From: Simmondsia chinensis
Lineage: Eukaryota; Streptophyta; Magnoliopsida; Caryophyllales; Simmondsiaceae
Assembly (NCBI GenBank): GCA_018398585.1
Contig: JAGTTD010000003.1
Location: 6,022,637-6,086,636 of the forward strand
Direction of reading: 5' to 3'
DNA: 64,000 nucleotides
A model generated the notes under the pieces. The model was not told the origin of the DNA and did not search any database. It worked only from the letters and a program-made list of their open reading frames with translations. This document shows, piece by piece, positions 45,358 to 54,927 of the stretch (position 1 is the stretch's first letter; each line of letters begins with the position of its first letter). The position numbers were made by a program, and so were the translations under genes.

Positions 45358-48349
45358 CTAGACTCGGGGTACTTGGGAACCATCAATGCGTTCCAACTTG
45401 TAACTTCCTTCCCCCAACTTCTGAGTCACACGGCAGGGCCCTTCCCAATTTGCCGCTACCTTGCCGGCACCCATTCCTTGGGCCATGGTGTTGGCTTGTC
45501 GCAGGGCTAAGTCCCCCACTTCCAAGCTTCTTATCCTCAGGCGTTTATTGTAATACTGAGATGTTTGTTGCTTTTGGGCTACTATTCGAAGATGGGAATC
45601 CTCTCTGACCTCATCCACCAAGTCCAGAGTGCACCTTCGTTAGTCTTCGTTGCGCAAGTGATCGTAGTGTTGTATGCGGTAATTAGGCCTCCCACTTCCA
45701 CTGGGATTACCGCCTCAGCACCATAAGTCAGCATGAATGGGGTTTCCCCTGTAGCTGCGTGGTAAATCGTGCGGTGGGCCCATAGCATGCTAGGTAACTC
45801 TTCTACCCATCTTCCCTTAGCTTCGTCCAGCCTCTTTCGAAGCCCATTGAGTATTTGCTTATTTTCTGCCTCAGCTTGCCCGTTGCTCTGAGGGTAAGTA
45901 ACGGACGTGAAATGGAGAGCAATATCCATGCGTTGACAGTATGTTCGGAACTGTGGCGAGTCGAACTGTGTCCCGTTATCAGTGATAATGGCCCTAGGGA
46001 TTCCAAAGCGAGTAATGACGTTCTTCAATAGAAATTGACAGGTCGCGTTATCTGTAATCCGACCTACCGCCTCAGCCTCTCCCCGCTTACTAAAGTAGTC
46101 TACGGTCACTATCAAGAACTTCCTCTACCCGCTGGCTAAGGGAAAGGGGCCTAAGATGTCCATTCCCCATTGATCAAAGGGTATAGGGTCAACAATGGGT
46201 TATAGTGGCGCGGCGGGAGCATGGATGAGTGGAGCAAATCTTTGGCATTTGTCACATTTATGTACAAGGGTGCCGGCATCCTTCCTCAGGGTAGGCCAAA
46301 AGTACCCGGCCCTTAACGCCATTCCAGCAAGGGCTCACTTCCCAATGTGAACTCCACAGATTCCTTCATGAATTTCTCGTAAGATGTAATCTCCCTCCTC
46401 CTGTGTTAGACATTTCAGCAAGGGATGTGTGAATGACCTTTTGTAGAGCTGCTGATTGATTATTGTAAAGCGTGCCGCCCGCCTTCTCAGCCTTCCTGCT
46501 TCGGCTTTGTCTGTGGGCTCCCTACCATGAAGGATGAAGTCTAGGATCGGACGCATCCACCCATCCTCTCGGATTCTTACTTCCAGTGCTAGCTAGGCGG
46601 CTTAGTTCATCCGCACGGTGATTACTTTCCCAGGAAATGCTCTGTATCCTGAAGTCTTGAAATTTAGAGACCTTGGCTTGAACCAATTCTAGGTACGGGG
46701 ACAGGTGAGGTTCTTTTACCCCATAGCTTCCCGTAACATGGTTTACTACTAATTCTAAATCGCTGTAAGCCTCCGGACGAGTCGCCCTTGCAGCCTTATC
46801 AAAATCCAAACAGAGCAATAGCGCCTCGTACTCGGTCGCCTTATGAGTTGCTGCAAAGTGTAACCCTACCGTGTACTCCACACGCTCTCCTTCTGGGTTG
46901 ATCAACACTATGCCTGCACCGCGGCCATCCGAGTTTGCAGATCCATCAACGAACACCTTCTTGATAGACATCGCTTCTAGGGTTCCCGTTAGTTCGGGTA
47001 CTTCAATTCTAAAGTCGCATTCTACCAAGAAGTCAGCTAAAGCTTGGGCCTTAATAGCTCTTCGAGGTTGATAGTGTATTTCGTACTCAGAAAGCTCCAC
47101 CGCCCACTTAAGCATTCACCCTGAGCAATCCAACTTTTAGAGCAACTTCTTAAGCAGAAGGTTAGTGAGTATTGTGACCTGGTGAGACTGAAAGTAAGGT
47201 CTTAGCTTACGCGCCGTGGTGACCAGAGTTAGGGTGGTTTTTTCAATAGCGAGATACCTCTTTTCTAGATCTTTGAGAGTTTGGCTTGCGAAGTAGATCG
47301 GGAGCTGTTGTCCTTGCCAGTCTGCTATTAATACCGCGCTTGTAGCGTTTCCTGAAATGGCCAGGTAGAGACCCAGCTTCTCGTTTGGATCAAGAGAGGT
47401 GATCACAGGGAGGTGCGCCAAATGCTGCTTCAGTTGATTAAAAGCGTGTGCGCACTCATTCCAGAGGAAAGGTTGTTTCCCTCGTAGTACCTTAAAAATG
47501 GTAAAGCCTTTTCCATAGCCCGGCTAATGAACCGGTTGAGCGAAGCCATGCAGTCAGCAAGTTTCTGCACATCCTTAGGACAGTGGGGAGGTCTCAGGTC
47601 AAGTATGGCCTGTACCTTCCTGGGGTTTGCCTCGATCCCTCGAGAACTTACGATAAAGCCTAGGAACTTGGCGTCTGGTACAGCGAACGAACATTTCTCC
47701 GGGTTCAATTTCATGCGGTATTTCTAAAGTGCTTCCAGGCTTCTCTTAAGTCAAAAACATGCTCTAACTTATGTTTTGACTTACCTATCATGTCGTCCAC
47801 ATAGACTTCCATGTTGCGTCCTATTTGTGGAGCAAAGACCTCGTTCACCAGCCGTTGATAGTTAGCTCCTGCATTCTTAAGCCCAAACAGCATTACCTTG
47901 TAGCAGTATGTTCATGAAGGCCATTTTCACTTCATAGGCCGCATGCATTTGAATCTGATTGTACCCTGAAAAGGCATCCATGAAACTGAATAGCTTGTAG
48001 CCTGCCGTCGAATCTACCAGCCTGTCTATTTTAGGCAGGGGATAAGAGTCCTTTGGGTAGGCTTCGTTGAGATCCCTGAAATCCACACACATCCTCCAGC
48101 TTCCATTAGACTTTTTTACTAATACCATGTTGGCCAGCCACTCGGGGCATAGCACCTCTTGTATAAACCCGGCCTAGGATAACTTTTCCACCTCGGCTTT
48201 GATGATATCGTTACGTTATATACAAAAGCTGGGCCGTTGCTGTTTAACGGGCGCCTTGTTATCACGGACGTTAAGCAGATGAGTGATCACTTCGGACGGT
48301 ATTCCTGGCATTTCCTTTGCGGCAAATGCGAAAACATCTCGGTATTGCC
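45358..48349 (-). pseudogene. Tat/Retand pol: RT, RNase H, second RNase H, integrase
   Basis: Read leftwards. RT reads WRMCVDFRDLNEAYPKDSYP, FMDAFSGYNQIQM and the catalytic box MEVYVDDMIGKSK. Next come GIEANPRKVQAILDLRPP and the first RNase H (LPIYFASQTLKDLEKRY). The second, archaeal-like RNase H domain spans 46,976-46,600 (KKVFVDGSANSDGRGAGIVL, then ATEYEALLLCL and WESNHRADELSRLAS). Integrase has HIGK at the zinc region, then IVTVDYFSKRGEAEAVGRIT, IITDNGTQFDSPQFRTYCQR and YPQSNGQAEAENKQILNGLR. The C-terminus is SQYYNKRLRIRSLEVGDLAL. The second RNase H is a hallmark of the Tat branch. Several stops and shifts show it is dead; individual domains are well preserved. Confidence 0.9.
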
Positions 48350-50310
48350 TCAAAAGTTCACCAATCTCCTCCCGCAGATGCCGAGGGAGTGAAGCGCCCA
48401 GATAGGTGTAACATCCAGGTTCCAACTCATACTTTCCAAGGGTGGGGGAGGAGGAGGCTTTTTCGCAGGCGAACTGGGCTCAGGAGGTTCGGCCGCCATT
48501 ACAGCCAGATTAGAGAAAGTATGGCAATATTCTGAAAAGGCACCATACCTTCCTCGTACCATTATGATGTCCCCAGTATCCGCCTCAAACTTCATTGCTA
48601 GACGGTATGTTGATACCACAGCCTTTAAACGGTTCAAGGAGGGTCTTCCCAAGATTGCGTTATAGGAAGAAGGAGCGTTAATAACGAGGAACTCTATCTT
48701 AACCGTCTGCTGCTCATTTTTGTTCCTGAAAACTGTGGGCAACGTTATTTTACCCCGTGGCAGAATGGGCGCCCCTGTGAAGCCCACGACGGGGTATGGT
48801 GCTGATACGAACGCACTAAGCGGTATTCTCATTTTGTTGTAACATTCCAAGAATAAAATGTCTGTAGAACTGCCCTGGTGGATTAGTATTCCGCATACCG
48901 TGTGTTTGCAGATGTCAGCGGTAATAATGAGGGGGTCCTCTTGCCATGAATATATTCCTCGGGCATCCTCTTTAGTGAAGCTGATGCACCGGGACGCGCT
49001 CCGGGCCGTGTCCATTTCTCCCTTTGTGACCTTTGGTCCTTCTTTTGAAAAGGGGGGAGCATGTCTTGGAGCAATGGTAGCAATGACCTTGGCCGTTGTA
49101 TTCCTAGGACCTTTTCTGCCCTCGCTGGCGACCTGGGCTTTCCCAGTCTTCATTCTCTTCAGTGTGGCGTATTCTTCCCACTGACCAGTACGCTCAGCTT
49201 CCTTGAGGTGGAAGTCCACGGCCCAACAATTTACCGTGTCATGGGTAGAGACCTGATGGAACGAGCACCACATTGCTTTGCCATCCCCAGAAGGGGCGGA
49301 GTCGCGGTTTTTGGGCGGCCCCCTGGTTTTTACCTCCAACAGCTGATGGGGTACGGTTTGTCGGTTTGGAGTTCTAAAGATAGGTGCTGGCCTTTTGGCT
49401 GGCCTGACGTTACCTTGGGGTGGCCTGGGGTTATCCTTCGACCCTAGAGACGCCTGAGCTACTTCGGCCCTAGGCGTTACTAGCATGACATCCTTGGCTA
49501 GGATGTACTTGTTGGCTTTTTGCCATAGCTCGTCGACGGTCGAGGGCGGCCCCTTTGCTAGTGCGAACTTAAAGTTGGAGTTCTGCAATCCATTGATGAA
49601 GGCGGTAATAGCCGTTTCATCAGATAAGGTGGCGACATCAATCATGGATAGTGTGAATCGTTTCACATAACTCCTCAAGGGTTCGACATCGTGCTGCTGT
49701 AACTTGAGAAGGTGTGCCGCCGTCTTTCTTCTTCTCTTGTTGCTAACAAAGTGCCGAGCGAATCTTTCGGAAAGCTCCGTAAAACTGTCCACAGACGAAT
49801 TAGGAAGGGAGGCGAACCAATTCTGTGCAACCCCTTTTAAGGTGGTAGGGAAACACTTACACCAAATGTCCTCCCCCACATCTTGTAATACATTCGGGCC
49901 ATGAACCCGACCAAGTGGTTTTCTGGGTCTTGAGTTCCATTGACCAAATTGATGTTTGGGATTTTGACCTTCCTCACAGGAGCCGACAGAATTCTGGACG
50001 TGAACAGTGAGTGAGTTCCCAGCACAGTGTAGGATACGGCCGGTCTAGGATCTTTCTTTGTGTGAATGGGGTAAGTGCTTGCCGTGGAAGCCGTGGCTCC
50101 ACTTGGACTTTGTGTCCGACAACGCCAGGAAGCAATGGTAAATCGGTCCGGTTCGTGAATATATTCTATATCGTTAACGGGTGTGTGTGAAAAAAGTTGA
50201 TGTATTTGCTGTTGGAGTTGCTCAAATTGTTCTTGAGTAACATAACGGGGGTTAGGATGCCCCGTATTGGTAGTGGAGTGACTGGTGCTTGACCTGAGAA
50301 AGGTTTGGAA
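48350..50310 (-). pseudogene. Tat/Retand gag and protease
   Basis: From about 50,310 the frame gives VTQEQFEQLQQQIHQL, then SRILSAPVRKVKIPNINLVN and GTQDPENHLVGFMARMYY. A shift near 49,880 leads to a 509-codon frame: the gag core is TTLKGVAQNWFASLPNSSVD, then FARHFVSNKRRRKTAAHLLK, and a zinc-type WCSFHQVSTHDTVNC. Protease reads ILIHQGSSTDILF; the family consensus is LVDxGSS, so the catalytic Asp is His here (codon CAC). LGRPSLNRLKAVVSTYRLAM is the flap-distal block. The frame is long and otherwise open, with a proline run near its end. Confidence 0.88.
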
Positions 50311-50319
50311 TGCCCTTCC

Positions 50320-50335
50320 TGCAGACGGCGCCTAT
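50320..50335 (-). other. Primer binding site of the Tat/Retand element
   Basis: On the minus strand GGCGCCGTCTGCAGG follows the 5' LTR after two bases. A GGCGCCGTCTG-type motif in this place is usual for plant Tat elements. The exact primer tRNA is not deduced. Confidence 0.7.
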
Positions 50336-50896
50336 TGTTTATGAGATTTTTGGTTGGGTTCTTTAGGGTAGAACTAGGCTCAAGTTCCTTCTCTTCTTTG
50401 TGGGGATCCTCCCCCTATTTATAGTGGATATATCGTGTGCATGAAGTATTCGAAGGTGTACCGCTTGGTTGCCATTGGTACTAGGGGCAGTGGTGCCTTC
50501 TAGGTGTGATACTGCTTAGGTGCGGACAGGAGACGTGGCGGTAATGACCCCTGGGGTTGATGCCACCTGGGAATGGTCAAGAAGTGAGGCGGTAACGACA
50601 CTCGGGCCTGGTACCGCCTGGGTATAGCCTGGGAAGGGGGCGGTGGGGCCCCCTGGTCCTAGTACCGCTTGGGAGTAGCCAAGGAAGGTGACGGTAGCGT
50701 CCCATGCCTCGGTACCGCCTGAGAGTAGCTAGGGAAGGTGACGGTAGCGTCCTCTGGCCTCGGTACCGCCCGAGTGTAGCCAGGGAAGAGGACGGTTGAG
50801 GCCTCTGGCCTCGGTACCACCCGGGTGTAGCCAGGGAAGGGGATGGTAGGGGCCTCTGGCCTCAGTACCATCTGGGGGCTATTTTTTTATTCATCA
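50336..50896 (-). repeat. Tat/Retand 5' LTR
   Basis: 561 bp, tgtttatgag to attcatca. It has five 51-bp sub-repeats from about 50,643 to 50,880 (ggtagcgtcc..ggcctcggtaccgcc). 51 bp is 17 codons, so the minus strand stays open and reads a Pro-rich 17-residue repeat, taken as a by-product. The other LTR has one unit fewer. Confidence 0.88.
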
Positions 50897-50901
50897 CATA
50901 T

Positions 50902-51290
50902 TAAATTCCATTTCAATTTCGCTCCATAGTGCACCAACAGAGCTCAATACCGGCCTTGATGTCCGTCCCCCCACTTGACACATTGATGATCCCACTTTTT
51001 CATTTTGACAAAGAATTTTTATTGAAAACTATCCAGATTTTAGATACAACTTTAAAAAATGACCTAAATTTTTTAATATTAATTTAAAATCATGTATGCT
51101 TAAACATTACTTTTTTGTCATTTACAAGTTTGTGCTAACAATCCATTATGTTTCTTACATTTTTATGACATGCTGCATATCATTGATAATGGTTTTTGGT
51201 TGATTTAGGATGCGTCTAATTTGGAAAAAAAATCAATTAATTAAGAGTTTTTTTTTTCCGAGTACATGGAACTGTGGGGATTGCGGAAAG
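50902..51290. other. AT-rich spacer
   Basis: No gene or repeat supported. Confidence 0.4.
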
Positions 51291-52412
51291 AGGTGAATTA
51301 GAAGCTTGAACTCTGGAGAAGGGTGTTGGAGTCGAAGGGCTTACGACTCAGCAGATCTAAGACCGATTACGTGGAACTCAAGTTCGATCCCTCCACTACG
51401 CCTAGCAGAGAAGACATCAAGATTGGATCTGAGGTCATACCAAAAAAGGAGAGTTTCAGATACTTGGGGCCCATGATACAGCACAACGGCGAAGTTCACG
51501 AGGATGTCAACAATCGGATTAAAGTAGGATGGCTTAAATGGAGGATGGCAACCATGGTACTTTGTGATAGAAAGTTTCCCTTAAAACTAAATGAAGATAC
51601 TATAAGATAGTAGTGAGGCAGGCGATGTCGTATGGTGCGGAGTATAGGGCGATGAAACAATATCATATATAGAAGATGAAAGTTGCGCAGATGAGGATGC
51701 TGTGATAGTTGTGTGGACACATAAGGAAGGATATGATTAGAAATGATGTCATAAAAGGTGAATTGGGCATGGCCTCCATTGAGGATAAATTGAGGGAGCA
51801 ACGTTTAAGGTGACTCCGACATGTTAGGAGGAGATTGAATACCACTCCTGTCAGGAGATGCGAACAGCCCCATGCTGCGCTAGGTAGGAGAGGGAGTGGT
51901 AGGCCAAAGAAGATATGGATGGAGACTGTCCGACATAAACTCACCCACCTAAACCTTCAGGAGGAGTTGGCTTAAGATAGAGCCAAGTGGAGGGCTAGCA
52001 GATGCAGTGGTTTAGAGTAGAGTAGTCTAACTTATTAGTGTTAGGCCTTGACTTCATATTTGGCACACTTATGTGCATATTTGGCCTCCTGATTTGCTAC
52101 TTTCCTACTTGCTATTTGCTATCTGCTTATCTATTGCCTGTTATTTGCCTGGCGTTTGCCTTGCTTTGAATTTGCTCGTTTTGCTTGCCTTGTGCTTTGC
52201 CCTACTCATATGCTATGTTGCTCTATTGCTGCCAGGTCACCATGCTTAGACGCTGCTGATAAACTCCTCAGGCTTGGGATTCTCGGAAATAGCCTCTCTT
52301 TAGGGTAGCTCCCTAAAGGGGGATGGCTGCGTACATCAACCCCTCTAGACCCTGATTTTGTAGGAGCCTTTTGAGGCGCTGGAATTGTTGTTATTGTTGT
52401 TGTGTAAGAGTG
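51291..52412 (+). mobile_element. 5'-truncated RTE-type LINE
   Basis: Only the distal reverse transcriptase region and 3' end remain: KLELWRRVLESKGLRLSRSK, YVELKFDPS, KKESFRYLGPMIQHNGEVHE and RIKVGWLKWRMATMVLCDRK. After a frame change there are decayed remnants of MKVAQMRMLW and RLRHVRRR-type blocks up to about 52,020. The 3' tail contains ggatggctgcgtacatcaac and ends in a (TTG/TTA)n run (gttgttattgttgttgtgt), as is usual for plant RTE elements. The same tail occurs reversed at 61,945. Confidence 0.85.
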
Positions 52413-52866
52413 TGTGTGTGTATGTGCGTGTGTGTGTTTTTTTTTTTTTTTCAAAAGCCCTTTATTTAACAGAAAAAAAATTCTTGTGAACACGACCAGG
52501 TTTATGAAAATTTTTAATGAAACATGTTTTTCATTTTTTTCCCTCTGTGCACTCACAATTGAAACCATTGCCGTTTCTTTTTCTTAAGGCTTCTTTTGTA
52601 ACTAGGAACATCATTTTCTATATTTTTGTTTCATATTTGACAAGTAGTTTTACATGTATATAAAAAAAAATTACAAAATTCGAAGTTTATGAAGTAAAAA
52701 TGTTAGTGAATGGAACTACTTGCTATATTTCTGATAGTATACATTCCATCATTGATAAAACAAGCGATCGATGGTTCGTAGGATGCTGAGGCCTAGAAGA
52801 GAAGTAGCTCCGAACCCTCTGGGGAACCGCCACGGGCATTGCCACGGTCCTGAGGGAACTAATCCT
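52413..52866. other. Spacer with GT and T runs
   Basis: A (GT)n stretch at 52,408-52,437 is followed by a T run at 52,437-52,452. No gene. Confidence 0.5.
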
Positions 52867-52890
52867 ACATCACCCACTCTCTCTCTCTCA

Positions 52891-52927
<37 letters not shown>
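52867..52927. repeat. Compound microsatellite (CT)n(TA)n
   Basis: ctctctctct is followed by about 17 TA units. Confidence 0.95.
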
Positions 52928-52929
<2 letters not shown>

Positions 52930-53064
52930 CCACATACATATAGCATATATATGGTTAGGGTCACGATGGACACAAGTATGTATGAAATGCACATTGTATA
53001 TGTATGTATATGTGCTTGAGAAAGAGGTGATGTCAGCTAGGTAGAAAATGATGTCAAAAGAGGT

Positions 53065-53836
53065 GAGTCGGTTCCTAAAATAATGCTGAAAAATAAAAAA
53101 ATAAAAAAAATAATGCTAAAAAATAAATATTTACCAATCTACTGTTGAACCGCGTTTGTAAATTAAACCGCGTTCATAAAAAGCGGTTATATGTAAAAAT
53201 AACCGCATCAAGAACAAAAAATTATATATACCATAAACCACGTTTATTAAACGCGGTTTACCATCATAATAACCGCGTTTAGTAAACGCGGTTATAATGC
53301 TTTATGAGTTAAAAAACATAAATAACAAACTAATAGATATATATAAATAACGAACTACTATATAAAAAATAATATAAATAAAACATAAATAAATATTCGA
53401 AAAAATGAAACATAAATAAATATTACCGTCATATATTTCACTGCTACTAGCTGCTAACCGAGCCTTGTGCTCCTTTTTCATCTTGCATGTCAATACATTA
53501 TGACATTTTCTCTTACAAAATCTACATGTGACCCTTCGTGTATAGTCATTTCATTCATTTCATTTTGAATTCGTTTCGAGCGTGGGCGTCCTTGACTTCA
53601 AGACTTGTTTTTTACAATAAGACGCGGTTTATCTTCAAATAAACCGCGAACGCGGTTTATTTTCACATGAAACGCGTCTTTAAGACTCGTTTTATAACTG
53701 GAATAAACTAATTCGGTTATTTTTGGAGTGAACAGCGTTTTCTAAACGAGGTTCTATAGTAGATTGGTAATTATTATTTTTTTGGCATTATTTTTTTTAT
53801 TTTTTTATTTTTCAGCATTATTTTGGGAACCGACTC
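53065..53836 (-). mobile_element. Mutator-like remnant with 78-bp terminal inverted repeats
   Basis: Positions 53,065-53,142 (gagtcggttcctaaaataat ...) are the reverse complement of 53,759-53,836 with about six mismatches. Inside are clusters of short palindromes built on aaccgcgttt/aaacgcggtt. On the minus strand GRPRSKRIQNEMNEM (near 53,580) and, one frame away, TCRFCKRKCHNVLTCKMKKE (near 53,500) form a CX2CX4HX4C knuckle after a GRPRxKR motif, as at the C-terminus of Mutator-like transposases. Most of the transposase is deleted. No clear 9-bp target duplication was found, so the true ends may lie slightly further out. Confidence 0.7.
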
Positions 53837-54526
53837 CTAAAATTCACTCTCAGCATCTCACTGGAGTCATCCCCACATATATATGTATGTATGTATATGT
53901 CCTTTATTATGTGAATGAGAAAATGGAGCTTTCATTTTCTTTTTGTACAATAGAAAAATAAGGGAATATTATTTTGTTATTATAACAGTAATTAATTATT
54001 ATATGACTTAGCTGTATATATATGAATAGTTGGAGACAATACACATGGCAATGAGAAATGGTTGGATTGCATGTTTCATATGGGCTTAATGACAATATGA
54101 TTCATAATAAAATAGGCATACGCGATGCGTCAAATATGATGCATACATAGAATTGATTGATACAAGAAAGACTTGGATTATTACCCATGTCCTTACAGCA
54201 TGTATATTCGATGATTTATCAAATTCAACATATGGGATAATTTAAAACCAAAAGTTTTTGAATATGGGACATAAAATGCCAATACATAAAAATACAAATA
54301 ATGTTGTTATTCACTTTAGCCTTTTTTTATTGGCAAATCCTTCTTAATGCAATCAATCGTATATGTCTGTCTTTTGATGTTTGTTTTAACAAGGGGTTTT
54401 AGGATAGAAAGAGACAACTCAAACTGTATCAAATGGAACGGGAGCAAGAAAAACTTTAGGTTAAAAGTAAGATAATGTGAGGAGGTAAAAAAGTAGAATA
54501 ATGCGCTAATAAGGGCCATGTACATC
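53837..54526. other. AT-rich spacer
   Basis: Small (TATG)n and T runs; no gene supported. Confidence 0.4.
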
Positions 54527-54592
54527 CGGGCAGGAGAAATGAGGTTCGAACCTAAGACCTGATGCTCTGGGAGTTGATATTCTAACCCCTTC
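54527..54592 (-). mobile_element. tRNA-like (SINE-type) fragment
   Basis: On the minus strand a B-box GGTTCGAACCT at 54,542-54,552 follows gggttagaatatcaactccc and gagcatcaggtct, an arrangement like tRNA-derived SINE heads. No further structure was established. Confidence 0.35.
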
Positions 54593-54927
54593 TTATGTTA
54601 AAACTTTAGCTTGCTCTTTATAGGGAAAATGAGTGTGGATGAGGTGCCATTAAGGAAATTTAGCATTGTTCCTCAACTGACATGTGGTCATATTCGTTGA
54701 TTGACTTTTGGTCTTAGTTTCATCTTTTTGTTGGTAAATCAGTGATAGATATTATATATGATCAAAATATATGTACAAGTCTAAGAGGGGCATATCCCAA
54801 GCCAAGGCCAGAAGGCCTACATCAAAAAATCAATCAAAGAAAGAATCAAAGCAAGATGTATCAACGATCAACATAATCAAACAGGGAGAACAAGCAAATG
54901 AAGGCAAACAAGCTAATGCTCAATCCC

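Larger units (their letters stand above)
31513..50901 (-). mobile_element. ~19.4-kb Tat/Retand-type Ty3/gypsy element with antisense genes
   Basis: LTRs lie at 31,518-32,013 and 50,336-50,896 in the same orientation. The flanks cgtat (31,513-31,517) and catat (50,897-50,901) agree at four of five bases, fitting a target duplication with one CG decay. On the minus strand the order is 5' LTR, primer-site motif GGCGCCGTCTGCAGG (50,320-50,335), gag-protease, RT, RNase H, second RNase H and integrase. There follow an antisense Transposase_28-type additional ORF, two minisatellites, an antisense F-box-like gene, a purine tract (AAAGTGGGGGGCT) and the 3' LTR. Dual RNase H and an antisense additional ORF are traits of the plant Tat/Retand branch. 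A younger gypsy element sits at 38,947-44,701, so the original length was about 13.6 kb. Confidence 0.88.

Noticed and set aside
48858..49904. Several plus-strand frames of 60-128 codons
   Set aside because: They are antisense shadows of the 509-codon gag-protease frame.
50659..50871. Pro-rich 17-residue repeat protein on the minus strand
   Set aside because: It is a by-product of 51-bp LTR sub-repeats, a multiple of three.
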